This document shows, one piece after another, positions 41,823 to 50,943 of a stretch of 64,000 bases of DNA. A program made the translations under genes and the position numbers. Source of the DNA: Edaphobacter aggregans (GTDB lineage: Bacteria > Acidobacteriota > Terriglobia > Terriglobales > Acidobacteriaceae); contig DZDJ01000012.1 in the NCBI GenBank assembly GCA_022736715.1, positions 1 to 64,000 of the forward strand. The letters run 5' to 3'. The notes below the pieces were generated by a model. The model was not told the DNA's origin, did not search any database, and saw nothing but the letters and a program-made list of their open reading frames with translations. The stretch's first letter is position 1; each line of letters opens with the position of its first letter.

Positions 41823-42542
41823 ATGTCGCAGACACAAACTCAATCCGTAGCAGCATGTTGGGCGTGCGGCGTTCCACAGGAACAGGCACAGCACTTTTGC
41901 ACGAACTGTGGCAAAGTGCAACCCACGCAGGCGTTGGACTATTTCAGCTTTTTCGCTCTTCCACGCAAGCTGGTGCTGGACACTGGCGCACTGGAAAAAC
42001 AGTTCTACACGCTCAGCCGCAAACTGCATCCAGACCGCTTCGCTGCTCGTCCGCAGCAGGAGCAGGAGCTTGCCCTGGCGCAAAGCTCGCTGCTCAACGA
42101 TGCCTATCGTGCGCTGAAAGGACCTGTCGCGCGCACAGAATATCTGCTGTCGCTCGAAGGCGTGGAGTTGGAAGAGCAGTCGCGCAAAGCAACGGACAGC
42201 GCGCGTGAGGCCGGCCAGCAGAAGCAACAGATTGTGCCTCCAGACCTGTTGGAGGAGGTCTTCGAGCTGAACATGCAGCTCGAAGAGATGCGCATGGCGA
42301 AAAAGATGGGCGATGACGATCCGCAATTGAAGCAGGACCTGGAGTCTGCCCGGCAGAATTTCGAGTCGCAACTGGCCGCTGCACAAAGTGAGATGGAGGA
42401 GCTTTGGACCGCATGGGACAAGGCCGTGGACAACGGCGATGCAGCAGGCAGGGAAGCCGCCAAGCAGAAAATGGTGGCACTGCTCAACCGCCGCAGTTAT
42501 GTTCGCAATCTGGTGCGTGACGTGAACGAGGTTTTGAGTTGA
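41823..42542 (+). CDS. hscB: J-domain co-chaperone HscB with N-terminal tetracysteine module
   Basis: A 239-residue co-chaperone that brings IscU to HscA. The J-domain begins [19 protein letters not shown] and has the HPD triad at residues 69-71 ([10 protein letters not shown]). The C-terminal three-helix IscU-binding domain follows from about residue 140. Before the J-domain there is C12-W-A-C15-G and F-C26-T-N-C29-G, a probable zinc-binding module, which E. coli HscB lacks but human HSCB has in the same place. The protein is longer than the usual 170-residue bacterial HscB both for this reason and because of helical insertions. Confidence 0.93.
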   Translation: MSQTQTQSVAACWACGVPQEQAQHFCTNCGKVQPTQALDYFSFFALPRKLVLDTGALEKQFYTLSRKLHPDRFAARPQQEQELALAQSSLLNDAYRALKGPVARTEYLLSLEGVELEEQSRKATDSAREAGQQKQQIVPPDLLEEVFELNMQLEEMRMAKKMGDDDPQLKQDLESARQNFESQLAAAQSEMEELWTAWDKAVDNGDAAGREAAKQKMVALLNRRSYVRNLVRDVNEVLS

Positions 42543-42582
42543 AGGCTCAGACAAAGCACTATGCTGGAAAAGGACTGTTGGA

Positions 42583-44532
42583 ATGGCAGAAGAACGCATT
42601 GTAGGTATTGACCTGGGCACGACCAATTCGCTGGTCGCTTTTATGCAGGGCGAGCAGCCGGTGGTGATTCCGGGCGAAGACGGCTCCAACCTGGTCCCCT
42701 CCGTGGTTGCGCTGACGAACAAGGGCATTGTCATTGGCAACGCCGCGCGCAACACGCTGGTGAACGCTTCGGAGCGCGCCGTTTATTCGGCCAAGCGCCT
42801 GATGGGACGCGGTGTGGAAGATGTGCAGGAAGAGCTGAAGCTCTTTCCCTTTCGCCTGGCAGAGGATCTGAAGCCCGGCGAAGTGCTGCGGCTGAAGCTG
42901 GGCGAACGCGAATTGACTCCGCCGGAGATTTCCGCCTACGTACTGCGGCAGTTGAAGCGCAATGCCGAGCGCTACTTTGGCCCAGGGGCTCCGGTAACCA
43001 AGGCCGTCATCACCGTGCCTGCGTATTTCAACGATGCGCAGCGGCAGGCCACCAAGGACGCGGGCCGCATCGCTGGGCTGGAGGTTCTACGCCTGGTGAA
43101 TGAGCCAACGGCAGCGGCATTGGCCTATGGCCTCGACAAACAGAAAGAAGGCATCATCGCCGTCTACGATTTTGGCGGCGGCACTTTTGACATCTCCATT
43201 CTCAAGCTGCATGAAGGCATCTTTGAGGTCATCGCCACCAATGGCGACACGCATCTCGGCGGCGATGACATTGACAATCTGCTGATTGCCGTTGCGCTCG
43301 ACGATATTCAAGGCGATCTTGGCGTGGATGTTCGCCATCATGGCGACGCGGTGCAGGCAATTCGCAAAGCCGTGATCGAGGCCAAGATTGCCTTGTCTTC
43401 GCAGCTCGCGGCCAAGCTCGATGTGACCCTCCCGGCAGAGTTTGGCGGCAAGCGTTATTTGCGCGAAATTACTCGCGAGCAATTCGAGCAACTCATCGAG
43501 CCGGTCCTCCAGCGCACATTGGCGCCTTGCAAGCAGGCGTTGAAAGACTCCGGCATTGCGCCAGAGCAGATTGGCGAAGTGGTGCTGGTTGGCGGCTCTA
43601 CGCGGGTCCCGCGTGTGCGCGCCCTGGTGGATGTGATCTTTCAGCTTGGCGCGCGTGGCAAAAAGCCGCATACCGAACTGAATCCGGATGAAGTGGTGGC
43701 GCTGGGAGCAGCCGTGCAGGCCAACATTCTTTCCGGCGGCTCCAGGGCAACGGAAGACATGCTGCTGCTCGATGTGACACCACTTTCGCTTGGCATTGAA
43801 GCACTGGGCGGCGTGGTTGCCAAAATCATCCATCGCAACTCCACGGTCCCGGCATCTGCCACGGAGCACTTCACCACTGGCGTCGATGGCCAGACGAATG
43901 TGGCCATCCATGTGGTGCAGGGAGAGCGCGAGCTGGCCAAAGATTGCCGCTCGCTGGCACGCTTCGATCTGAAAGGCATTCCGCCGATGACGGCCGGTCT
44001 GCCGCGCATTGAAGTGAAGTTTCTGATCGACGCCAACGGCATCCTGCATGTTTCGGCACGCGAGCAGCGCAGCGGCAAAGAGGCCGAGATTGAGGTGAAG
44101 CCCACCTACGGGCTCACGGATGATCAGGTTGAGACGATGATCCTGGAGTCGTTCGACCACGCGGAAGAGGACATTCACCATCGTCAGGTGATCGAGGCCC
44201 GCAATGAGGCGGATACGATTCTGACCGCGGTGGAAAAGGCCCCATCGGATCCGGCGTGGCAGCAGCTTACACCGGATGAAATCGCGGAGATTCAGTCGCG
44301 CAGGGCCGAGTTGGAAGTACTGAAGCAGGGCGATGATTACAAATTGATCCGCGATGGCATTGATGGACTGGACAAGGCCACGCACCGCTTTGCTGAACTG
44401 ATGATGGATGGGGCCGTTTCCACTGCGATCAAAGGCGAAACAATGCAGTCCGCCGGCGAGAAGCTGGGTGAAGGCCCATCGGCGCCGCATCCCTTTGCCC
44501 CGGCACAGATTGATACAACGCAAAAACCGTAA
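42583..44532 (+). CDS. hscA: Hsp70-type chaperone HscA
   Basis: A 649-residue specialised Hsp70 for cluster transfer from IscU. The ATPase domain begins [18 protein letters not shown] and includes [32 protein letters not shown] and [17 protein letters not shown]. The substrate domain starts [38 protein letters not shown] and a short lid separate it from DnaK. It follows hscB by 40 bases. It hydrolyses ATP when stimulated by HscB and the LPPVK motif of IscU. Confidence 0.94.
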   Translation: MAEERIVGIDLGTTNSLVAFMQGEQPVVIPGEDGSNLVPSVVALTNKGIVIGNAARNTLVNASERAVYSAKRLMGRGVEDVQEELKLFPFRLAEDLKPGEVLRLKLGERELTPPEISAYVLRQLKRNAERYFGPGAPVTKAVITVPAYFNDAQRQATKDAGRIAGLEVLRLVNEPTAAALAYGLDKQKEGIIAVYDFGGGTFDISILKLHEGIFEVIATNGDTHLGGDDIDNLLIAVALDDIQGDLGVDVRHHGDAVQAIRKAVIEAKIALSSQLAAKLDVTLPAEFGGKRYLREITREQFEQLIEPVLQRTLAPCKQALKDSGIAPEQIGEVVLVGGSTRVPRVRALVDVIFQLGARGKKPHTELNPDEVVALGAAVQANILSGGSRATEDMLLLDVTPLSLGIEALGGVVAKIIHRNSTVPASATEHFTTGVDGQTNVAIHVVQGERELAKDCRSLARFDLKGIPPMTAGLPRIEVKFLIDANGILHVSAREQRSGKEAEIEVKPTYGLTDDQVETMILESFDHAEEDIHHRQVIEARNEADTILTAVEKAPSDPAWQQLTPDEIAEIQSRRAELEVLKQGDDYKLIRDGIDGLDKATHRFAELMMDGAVSTAIKGETMQSAGEKLGEGPSAPHPFAPAQIDTTQKP

Positions 44533-44559
44533 CTTTCAACAACAGATAGGAACAGGAAA

Positions 44560-45000
44560 ATGTCTGAGCAGACACCCAAGCAGGAACAGCAAATCGATCT
44601 GAGTAGGCCGCCCGCGGCAGACATGGTGCGCGTCACCTTCTTGCCGGAGGGCCGCACTGTGGAATTCAAGTTTGGCACGATGCCCTATGATCATCACGGC
44701 AAGCCGATGTCGTTTCTGGATGTGGCGGAGAACTATGGCATCTTTCTCGACCACGCCTGCGGCGGTGTTTGTGCCTGCACCACCTGCCATCTGTGGATCA
44801 GGGAAGGTGAAAGCGGACTGGGCGAAGCCGATGACGATGAACTGGACCGCATGGAGAAGGCCGCTGATGTGCAGTTGAACTCGCGCCTCGGTTGCCAGGC
44901 CGTCATCACCAGGCCCGGCAGCTATGTGGTGGAGATTCCCAGGTGGAACCGCAATTATGTTTCCGAAGGCAAGCCGCTGGCGCTGGCCGAGAACAAGTAG
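44560..45000 (+). CDS. fdx: [2Fe-2S] ferredoxin of the ISC system
   Basis: A 146-residue adrenodoxin-type ferredoxin supplying electrons for cluster assembly. The cluster ligands are in DHACGGVCACTTCHLWI (C-x5-C-x2-C as C-G-G-V-C-A-C-T-T-C) and the fourth cysteine in SRLGCQAVI. An N-terminal extension of about 20 residues and a spacer (MPYDHHGKPMSFLDVAENYGIFL) precede. It lies 27 bases after hscA. Confidence 0.94.
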   Translation: MSEQTPKQEQQIDLSRPPAADMVRVTFLPEGRTVEFKFGTMPYDHHGKPMSFLDVAENYGIFLDHACGGVCACTTCHLWIREGESGLGEADDDELDRMEKAADVQLNSRLGCQAVITRPGSYVVEIPRWNRNYVSEGKPLALAENK

Positions 45001-45026
45001 CCCAACCAGACTGTTAAGGAAGAATT

Positions 45027-45242
45027 ATGCCGCGCGAAATTACCTGGAATGACGCAGAAGAAATTGGAATACAGTTGCAGGAAAAATTTCCTGATCTGGA
45101 TCCGCTGACGGTGCGCTTTACCGACCTGCATCGTTACGTCATCGAATTGGCTGGCTTCAGCGACGATGCTGCCAGGTCGAATGAGTCGAAGCTGGAGGCC
45201 ATCCAGATGGCCTGGTACGAGGAATACAAAGACGCACAGTAA
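45027..45242 (+). CDS. iscX: IscX (YfhJ) Fe-S assembly accessory protein
   Basis: A 71-residue acidic protein matching IscX along its whole length: ITWNDAEEIGIQLQEKFPDLDPLTVRF, then the LHRYVIELAGF and LEAIQMAWYEEY segments. IscX binds IscS and iron and tunes the rate of cluster synthesis. AAGGAAGAATT precedes the ATG. It closes the canonical isc order. Confidence 0.95.
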   Translation: MPREITWNDAEEIGIQLQEKFPDLDPLTVRFTDLHRYVIELAGFSDDAARSNESKLEAIQMAWYEEYKDAQ

Positions 45243-45254
45243 GCGAGGTCCTGC

Positions 45255-45911
45255 ATGGAACGCATTGTCAACGGAGTGTTGAAATTTCAGCGCGAGGTGT
45301 ACCCCAACAGCAAAGCGCTTTTCCGCGAATTGTCGATGTCGCAGGCTCCGGCAGCATTGTTCATCGGTTGTGCCGACTCCCGCGTGGTGCCGGAGATGCT
45401 GACGCAGCAGGGCCCCGGCGATCTGTTTGTTGTGCGCAACGCGGGCAACATTGTTCCGCCCTACGGCCCGGAGCCCGGTGGCGTTACCGCCAGCATTGAA
45501 TATGCCGTTTCTGTGCTTGGCGTTCCGGATGTTGTCATCTGCGGCCACTCCGGCTGCGGCGCCATGACTGCACTGATGAATGGCCGTGACAAGCTGGAAA
45601 ATCTGCCGGCTGTGGCCAAGTGGCTCCACTATGCTGACAACGCGCGCAAAGTGCTGGAAGAAAATCCATCGCTGCCGCCGGAAAAGCAACTGGATGCACT
45701 GGTCCACAAGAATGTGCTGGCGCAGCTTGCCAATCTGCTTACGCATCCCGTGGTGGCCAAAGCCGTGCAGGCCAAGCAGGTGCGCGTGCATGGCTGGGTA
45801 TACGAGATCGGCACCGGCGCCGTTTCCACCTACGATGCGCAGACCTCGCAGTTTGTGCCTCTCAGCAGCGCACCTTTTGCCAGCGCCACCCCGCAAGAGT
45901 CCGTCCGCTGA
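45255..45911 (+). CDS. Beta-class carbonic anhydrase
   Basis: A 218-residue enzyme interconverting CO2 and bicarbonate. Zinc ligands are in FIGCADSRVVPEMLT (Cys, with the Asp-Arg pair) and VVICGHSGCGAM (His and Cys). Length and the VRNAGNIVPPYG strand fit the plant-type clade. It starts 12 bases after iscX with GAGGTCCTGC upstream and may be read from the isc promoter, an unusual association. A housekeeping role in bicarbonate supply is assumed from the family. Confidence 0.92.
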   Translation: MERIVNGVLKFQREVYPNSKALFRELSMSQAPAALFIGCADSRVVPEMLTQQGPGDLFVVRNAGNIVPPYGPEPGGVTASIEYAVSVLGVPDVVICGHSGCGAMTALMNGRDKLENLPAVAKWLHYADNARKVLEENPSLPPEKQLDALVHKNVLAQLANLLTHPVVAKAVQAKQVRVHGWVYEIGTGAVSTYDAQTSQFVPLSSAPFASATPQESVR

Positions 45912-45914
45912 TTC

Positions 45915-46053
45915 TCAGAAGATCTGGCGCAGATGATGCCGGAGGCGGGCAATGTGGTCCTCTGCAACGAAGCCCAGCGTCAGAATTTTCCTCCTCCAAC
46001 CGCCAGGTGTGCGGCAGCGCAGTTTCTGTCGGCTCCGTATATCTCAATGCCAT
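45915..46053 (-). pseudogene. Possible frameshifted small gene after yraN
   Basis: On the minus strand an ATG overlapping the yraN stop by ten bases opens MALRYTEPTETALPHTWRLEEE. At a GGAGGAGGAAAATT sequence the coding look passes to another frame, KILTLGFVAEDHIARLRHHL, ending 24 residues later. Either a decayed small gene or, less likely, a frameshifted or reinitiated product. No family recognised. Confidence 0.25.
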
Positions 46054-46505
46054 GAGAACACTCCCTGAAATAAATCGAACTCCGGCTTTTCGCTGATCAG
46101 GTAGACCGAGACGACATCAAAGCGCACCGGGATGCGGTCACGGTCTTCATAGCGCCGCAGATAGGCTTTCGCCATTCTGCGCAGCATCCTGCGCTTTTCT
46201 TCATTCACGGCAAACTCCGCGGCAATGTTGTCGCGCCGCGTGCGTGTCTTCACTTCCACAAAGCAAAGATAACCATCCTGCCAGCCAATCAGATCCAGAT
46301 CGCCACGCAGCCGGGGACTGCGCCAGTTGCGCGCCACAACGGTGTAGCCTGTACGCAGCAAATAGAAGAATGCTTCCTCTTCGCCGCGTTTGCCCACGCG
46401 AAGATGCTCAGGCAGTTCTGCATTGGCTGTGCGCCCTGACCGCGCAGAGACACGGTCAAGCTGGCGAATCAGTGTATGAACCAGGGAACGGGCAATCTTC
46501 AGCAT
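46044..46505 (-). CDS. yraN: UPF0102 endonuclease-like protein YraN
   Basis: A 153-residue protein of the UPF0102 family, a predicted nuclease fold related to Holliday-junction resolvases. Signature: HLRVGKRGEEEAFFYLLRTGYTVVARNWRSP, then RGDLDLIGWQDGYLCFVEVKTR with the D-x10-E-V-K active-site pattern. It has a longer N-terminus than E. coli YraN. Function is not established for the family. It lies downstream of the aminotransferase gene on the same strand but behind a terminator. Confidence 0.9.
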   Translation of the reverse strand: MLKIARSLVHTLIRQLDRVSARSGRTANAELPEHLRVGKRGEEEAFFYLLRTGYTVVARNWRSPRLRGDLDLIGWQDGYLCFVEVKTRTRRDNIAAEFAVNEEKRRMLRRMAKAYLRRYEDRDRIPVRFDVVSVYLISEKPEFDLFQGVFSWH

Positions 46506-46540
46506 AGAGTTTGATCCACACGCATCCGCATTAAAAGAAT

Positions 46541-46566
46541 ATGGCGGAACACACTGGTTCCGCCAT
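46541..46566 (-). terminator. Terminator of the class III aminotransferase gene
   Basis: ATGGCGGAAC and its complement form a perfect 10-bp stem with loop ACACTG. On the minus strand it is followed by ATTCTTTTAATG. It lies 24 bases after the aminotransferase stop. Confidence 0.8.
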
Positions 46567-46589
46567 GAGATTCTTCTGCTGCAGAAGGG

Positions 46590-47993
46590 CTACTTCCTGT
46601 TTTCCCGTTCCACAATGGCAATGCACTCTTCCAGAATATCGAGCGCAACGTCGGCTTCTTCCTGCTTCAGAATCAGCGGCGGCGCCAGACGGATCGTGGT
46701 CTCGCCGCAGCCAAGAATCAGCAGCCCGCGCTCAAAGGCCAGGTCCACCACGCGGTCCCGCCACGCACCCACAGCCTCGCGCGACTTCTGGTCCTTCACC
46801 AGCTCAACGCCTATCATCAGTCCACGGCCGCGCACATCGCCCACAATCGAATACTTCGACAGCCATGTCTTCAGACGGCCCTGGATTGCATCTCCCACCT
46901 TGGCTGCATTGGCAATGCCTTCGCGCTCCAGAATATCCATCGTCGCCAGCGCTGCCGCAATCGAAACCGGATTGCCGCCAAAGGTGGAAGCGTGCGAGCC
47001 CGGCTTCCAGTCCATGATTTCTGCTTTGGAAATGCAGATGCCCAGCGGCATGCCGCTGGCAATACCCTTTGCGCTGCAGAGGATGTCCGGCTCCACACCC
47101 GTATGTTGCACCGCCCACCATTTGCCGGTGCGGCCAGCACCCGACTGCACTTCATCCACCACCAGCAGAATGCCATGCTTGTCGCAGATACGGCGCAGTT
47201 CCTGCATGAAGACCGCCGGCGCTACAACGTAACCGCCCTCGCCCTGGATCGGCTCCACAAAAATCGCGGCAACTTCTTCCGGAGGCAGCGTTGTCTTGAA
47301 GAGTTTCTCTTCAATATAGCGGGCACATCCCAGCGCGAACGCCTCCTCTTCCTGCGGACCACCGCTGCATCCGCGATACGCATACGGGTAGCGAACATGC
47401 GTCACGCCAGGAACCAGCGGCGAGAAGCGGCGCTTTTGTTGCGGCTTGGAGGCCGTCAGGGAAAGTGCGCCCATCGTGCGGCCATGGAATGCGCCATAGA
47501 AGGCAATGATGTTCTGGCGGCCTGTGTGATAGCGCGCCAGCTTCAGTGCGCATTCCACTGCCTCCGCGCCAGAGTTGCCGTAGTAAAACTTGTGCGGCCC
47601 ACGCATGGGCGCAACCGCAGAAAGCCGCGCGGCCAGCTGTGTCATGTGCTCGTAGTAGAAGTCCGTGCCCGAGATGTGAATCAACTCAGCAGCCTGCTTC
47701 TGAATGGCGGCAACCACTTCCGGATGACAGTGCCCGGTCGACGTCACGGCAATGCCGGCAGCAAAGTCCAGAAACTCGTTGCCGTCCACATCCTCCACCC
47801 GCAGCCCGCGGCCGCGTTTGGCCACCATCGGGTAGGACCGTGTGTAGCTGGGGGAAATGTAGCGGTCGTCTTCGGCAACAGCCTTCACGGCATTGGGGCC
47901 GGGAACCGTGCCTTTCAGCCTGGGGCCAAACTGCGCATAAACTTCTTCGCTGACGGTACGAACATGGATCTGATTTTCTGTGGTGCTGCTCAT
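46590..47993 (-). CDS. Class III aminotransferase, GABA/acetylornithine type
   Basis: A 467-residue PLP enzyme. Visible: YGNSGAEAVECALKLAR, FYGAFHGRTMGALSLTAS, the Asp in LLVVDEVQSGAGRTGKW and the Schiff-base lysine in ILCSAKGIASGMPLG, followed by STFGGNPVSIAAAL. This fits 4-aminobutyrate aminotransferase and related enzymes; with the distant aldehyde dehydrogenase at 893 it could form a GABA route, but that link is only inferred. GAGGAAGGCATACC precedes the chosen ATG; the frame continues six codons upstream. Confidence 0.87.
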   Translation of the reverse strand: MSSTTENQIHVRTVSEEVYAQFGPRLKGTVPGPNAVKAVAEDDRYISPSYTRSYPMVAKRGRGLRVEDVDGNEFLDFAAGIAVTSTGHCHPEVVAAIQKQAAELIHISGTDFYYEHMTQLAARLSAVAPMRGPHKFYYGNSGAEAVECALKLARYHTGRQNIIAFYGAFHGRTMGALSLTASKPQQKRRFSPLVPGVTHVRYPYAYRGCSGGPQEEEAFALGCARYIEEKLFKTTLPPEEVAAIFVEPIQGEGGYVVAPAVFMQELRRICDKHGILLVVDEVQSGAGRTGKWWAVQHTGVEPDILCSAKGIASGMPLGICISKAEIMDWKPGSHASTFGGNPVSIAAALATMDILEREGIANAAKVGDAIQGRLKTWLSKYSIVGDVRGRGLMIGVELVKDQKSREAVGAWRDRVVDLAFERGLLILGCGETTIRLAPPLILKQEEADVALDILEECIAIVERENRK

Positions 47994-48395
47994 GGTATGC
48001 CTTCCTCGCAATCCTGCATGTTTTAAAGAAATGGATGGACTTGACCATGCCCGCGCTGATGCAGACTCACAGGCTGCATGGCACTCTTCCGCAGAGAAGC
48101 GGGCAAATCGATCACGTGCGCAGGAAATCTACGGCAGGAACTTAGTCTCCGCCGTAGAGGCTAGGTCGCGTCAGGCTGGGCAGCACGCACAGGTAGCGGC
48201 GCGGCATCCGAAGCGTTCTGGACGAACACCAGAGGCGGCCACGAAATCTTACCGGAATGGAAGCAGTGTGCATGCGGTCTCTTGTGGTGCAGTATAGCCG
48301 GAATTACAGAGAAAGAACAGCATGTCTGGAGTTATGTGTCCGGGAGCCGCGGGCCAACTGGTGCTGGCCGTTGCATTTACCATAGGGACAGTCGC
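47994..48395. other. Divergent intergenic region without recognisable gene
   Basis: About 400 bases between the divergent aminotransferase and DMT-transporter genes. It must hold both promoters, but I see no convincing -35/-10 pair and no RNA gene, and open frames in it lack start signals and coding character. Confidence 0.35.
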
Positions 48396-49355
48396 ATGGC
48401 CTCTTCTCCCACCTACGCTGCTTCCCGTTTTCAGATCTGGTTTGCCTTCCTTTGCGTGTACACCTTCTGGGGGGCCACGTACACGGCGGTCAGCGTGGGC
48501 GTGCAACTGGTTCCGGCCTTTCTGCTGGCTGGCGTGCGCATGCTCATCGGCAGCAGTCTGCTACTGCTCTATTGCCGCATCCGTGGTTATCAGATGCTGT
48601 GGGACCGCCGCACCATGGTGCGCGTCGCCTTGGTGGGCGTCATGCTATTGTGCGGAGGCAACGTTGGTCTGGTATGGGCCGAGCGTTATCTTCCCAGCGG
48701 ATTCGCAGCGCTCGTGCTGGCGGTAATTCCGCTCTATGTTGCTTTGGGCGAAGCGCTGCTGCCCAACGGAGAGCGCCTGCAAATCCGCGGTATTATCGGC
48801 ATCCTCATTGGATTTGCTGGCCTTGGCGTACTGGTATGGCCCAGGATTCGCCATGGTCTGCGCGGCGAACGCATGGAGATCATCGCCATCGCTGTGCTGT
48901 TACTGGGGGCGGTCTCCTGGGCCGGCGGATCAATTCTTGCCCGGCACTCCAAATTTCCCATGCACCCGCTGGTGGCCGCCGCCTGGGAGATGGCCGCCGC
49001 GGCAACTGTGAATCTGACGCTGGGAACGCTGGCCGGCCAGTGGCGCCACGCCATTTGGAACCTGCAAAGCTGGGGCGCTATTGGCTATCTGATTCTTTTT
49101 GGCTCCCTGGGAGGATTCACCGCCTACGTCTGGCTGATTGCGCATGTTCCTGTGGCCAAAGTGGCCACCTATGCGTATGTGAATCCGATCGTGGCAGTCC
49201 TTCTGGGGGCTCTGGTGCTCCACGAGCGGTTGGAGGGGCCGGAATATATCGGCATGGTGGTGGTGCTGGTGGCCGTTGCCCTGGTCACCAGCTCGCAAAC
49301 CAGCGCAGGCAAAAGGGCCGCGGAAGCCCAGGAGCGGGCGCCCGTGGAAGCGTAG
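48396..49355 (+). CDS. EamA/DMT-superfamily transporter
   Basis: A 319-residue inner-membrane protein with ten hydrophobic helices in two EamA repeats. The first opens FAFLCVYTFWGATYTAVSVGV with the typical W-G-x-x-Y/F; the second is SWAGGSILARHSKFPMHPLV; the conserved end is VAKVATYAYVNPIVAVLLGAL. Such proteins export amino acids or metabolites (RhaT/YedA type). The start MASSPTYA is chosen at the beginning of conserved sequence; the frame is open 38 codons upstream. It converges on cysS with three bases between. Confidence 0.88.
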   Translation: MASSPTYAASRFQIWFAFLCVYTFWGATYTAVSVGVQLVPAFLLAGVRMLIGSSLLLLYCRIRGYQMLWDRRTMVRVALVGVMLLCGGNVGLVWAERYLPSGFAALVLAVIPLYVALGEALLPNGERLQIRGIIGILIGFAGLGVLVWPRIRHGLRGERMEIIAIAVLLLGAVSWAGGSILARHSKFPMHPLVAAAWEMAAAATVNLTLGTLAGQWRHAIWNLQSWGAIGYLILFGSLGGFTAYVWLIAHVPVAKVATYAYVNPIVAVLLGALVLHERLEGPEYIGMVVVLVAVALVTSSQTSAGKRAAEAQERAPVEA

Positions 49356-49358
49356 CTG

Positions 49359-50861
49359 TTACTTCCGCTTCCAGCGCACGCCGTCCTTCGAGTCTTCGAT
49401 CAGAATGCCTTTGTCCGCCAGTTCCTTGCGGATGGCATCGGCACGGGCAAAGTTGCGCTGTTTGCGTGCCAGGTTGCGCTCGGCAATCAGAGCGTCCACC
49501 TGCTCCTCGCTCAAGGAAAGCGCGGTCAGCAGTTCCGGCGCCACCTCCTGCATGCGGCCTTCCCGTTCAGCCCACTCCAAGGCAGTGCGTGTAATCGCGG
49601 CATCGCGGTCTTCCAGGACCGCAAATACGCCGTCGAATTTTGCCAGCACCGCCAGAATCTCTGTCGCGTTGTCGGCCTGTAGCCTGCCCGCATCGGCGGA
49701 GGCGTTCGCGGCGCGCACCAGCTCAAAGATGGCCGCGCGGGCCTCTGCCGTATTCAGGTCGTAGGCCAGCGCAGATGTGTAGTCTTCGGCGGCCTTTTGC
49801 GTAAGCCGGGCAATCTCTTCGTTTCTGCCTGCGGCAAAGCCGCCTTTCAGCATGCGCTGGTGGAAGGTGCGCAGACGCTCAATCGCATTGGTGCTTTCCG
49901 TCAGTCCTTCAAAGGTAAAGTTCAACTGGTGGCGATACGGGACGGAAACCAGCAGAAAGCGAATCGCCGAGGCCTTGTGTCCCTTCAGCAGCAGATCGCG
50001 CAGTGTATAGAAGTTGCCTTCCGACTTCGACATCTTGCGGCCTTCCACCAGCAGAAAGCGGACATGCATCCAGTGGTGCGCCAGCTCCTTGCCTGTCGCT
50101 GCTTCTGACTGCGCAATCTCATTCTCATGGTGCGGAAACATCAGGTCTTCGCCGCCCGCATGCAGGTCAAAGCTGTCTCCCAGATACTTCATTGCCATTG
50201 CGGAGCACTCAATGTGCCAGCCCGGCCGTCCCGGCCCCAGCGGTGTCTCCCAGCGGTGTTCGCCCGGCCTGGGTGCCTTCCACAGCGCAAAATCGCGTGC
50301 GCCGTCCTTCTCGTACTCATCTACATCAACGCGCGCGCCGTCTTCGATGCCGTCAAAGTCCTTCTTGGACAGCTTGCCGTACTCCGGAAACTTCGCAATG
50401 CGGAAATACCAGGAGCCGTCCTCCGCCTTGTAGGCGAAGCCCTTCTGCTCCAGCGTCTCCACCAGGTTCACCATCTCCGGAATATGCTCCGTGGCGCGGG
50501 CAATGTGCTCCGGATGTTCCACGCCCAGCGAGTCCAGGTCCTCAAAAAACGCCTTCTCGTACTTCCGGGTGTACTCCTGAATCGGGACATTGGCCGCAGT
50601 AGCATTGCGGATAATCTTGTCATCCACGTCGGTCACGTTCATCACGTGCTCCACGGCCATGCCCTGCTGCTGCAAAAAGCGCCGCAGCAGATCCACCTGC
50701 AAAAAGGTGCGGAAGTTGCCAATGTGGCCGTAGTCATACACTGTGGGGCCGCACGCATACAGCCGCAGGCGCTTCCCGTCGGCAGGAACCAGCGGTTCGA
50801 CGCTATTAGTAAGTGTGTTGAAAAGCTGAATGGGCATTCGTTGGCTTGCTGCTTCCATCAT
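49359..50861 (-). CDS. cysS: Cysteinyl-tRNA synthetase
   Basis: A 500-residue class I synthetase charging tRNA-Cys. The zinc and HIGH region is LRLYACGPTVYDYGHIGNFR, zinc ligands recur in GWHIECSAMAMKYLG and HHENEIAQSEA, and the KMSKS loop is EGRKMSKSEGNFYTL. The C-terminal anticodon-binding domain is complete (ERNLARKQRNFARADAIRKEL). Two alternative ATGs lie at the start (50861 and, at MPIQLFNTL, 50837); the latter is nearer the conserved sequence. Its substrate tRNA-Cys is encoded at 13080. Confidence 0.95.
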   Translation of the reverse strand: MMEAASQRMPIQLFNTLTNSVEPLVPADGKRLRLYACGPTVYDYGHIGNFRTFLQVDLLRRFLQQQGMAVEHVMNVTDVDDKIIRNATAANVPIQEYTRKYEKAFFEDLDSLGVEHPEHIARATEHIPEMVNLVETLEQKGFAYKAEDGSWYFRIAKFPEYGKLSKKDFDGIEDGARVDVDEYEKDGARDFALWKAPRPGEHRWETPLGPGRPGWHIECSAMAMKYLGDSFDLHAGGEDLMFPHHENEIAQSEAATGKELAHHWMHVRFLLVEGRKMSKSEGNFYTLRDLLLKGHKASAIRFLLVSVPYRHQLNFTFEGLTESTNAIERLRTFHQRMLKGGFAAGRNEEIARLTQKAAEDYTSALAYDLNTAEARAAIFELVRAANASADAGRLQADNATEILAVLAKFDGVFAVLEDRDAAITRTALEWAEREGRMQEVAPELLTALSLSEEQVDALIAERNLARKQRNFARADAIRKELADKGILIEDSKDGVRWKRK

Positions 50862-50943
50862 CCGTTAATGTTTGCTGCTTGTAGGAATTGCCGCTCTTTC
50901 GTTTCGATGTCGATTCTAGCTGATTCCGGTGGATTTCTGCCTG

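Noticed and set aside
43087-44523. A 478-codon open frame opposite hscA
   Set aside because: Antisense shadow of a strongly coding Hsp70 gene; composition is atypical for protein.
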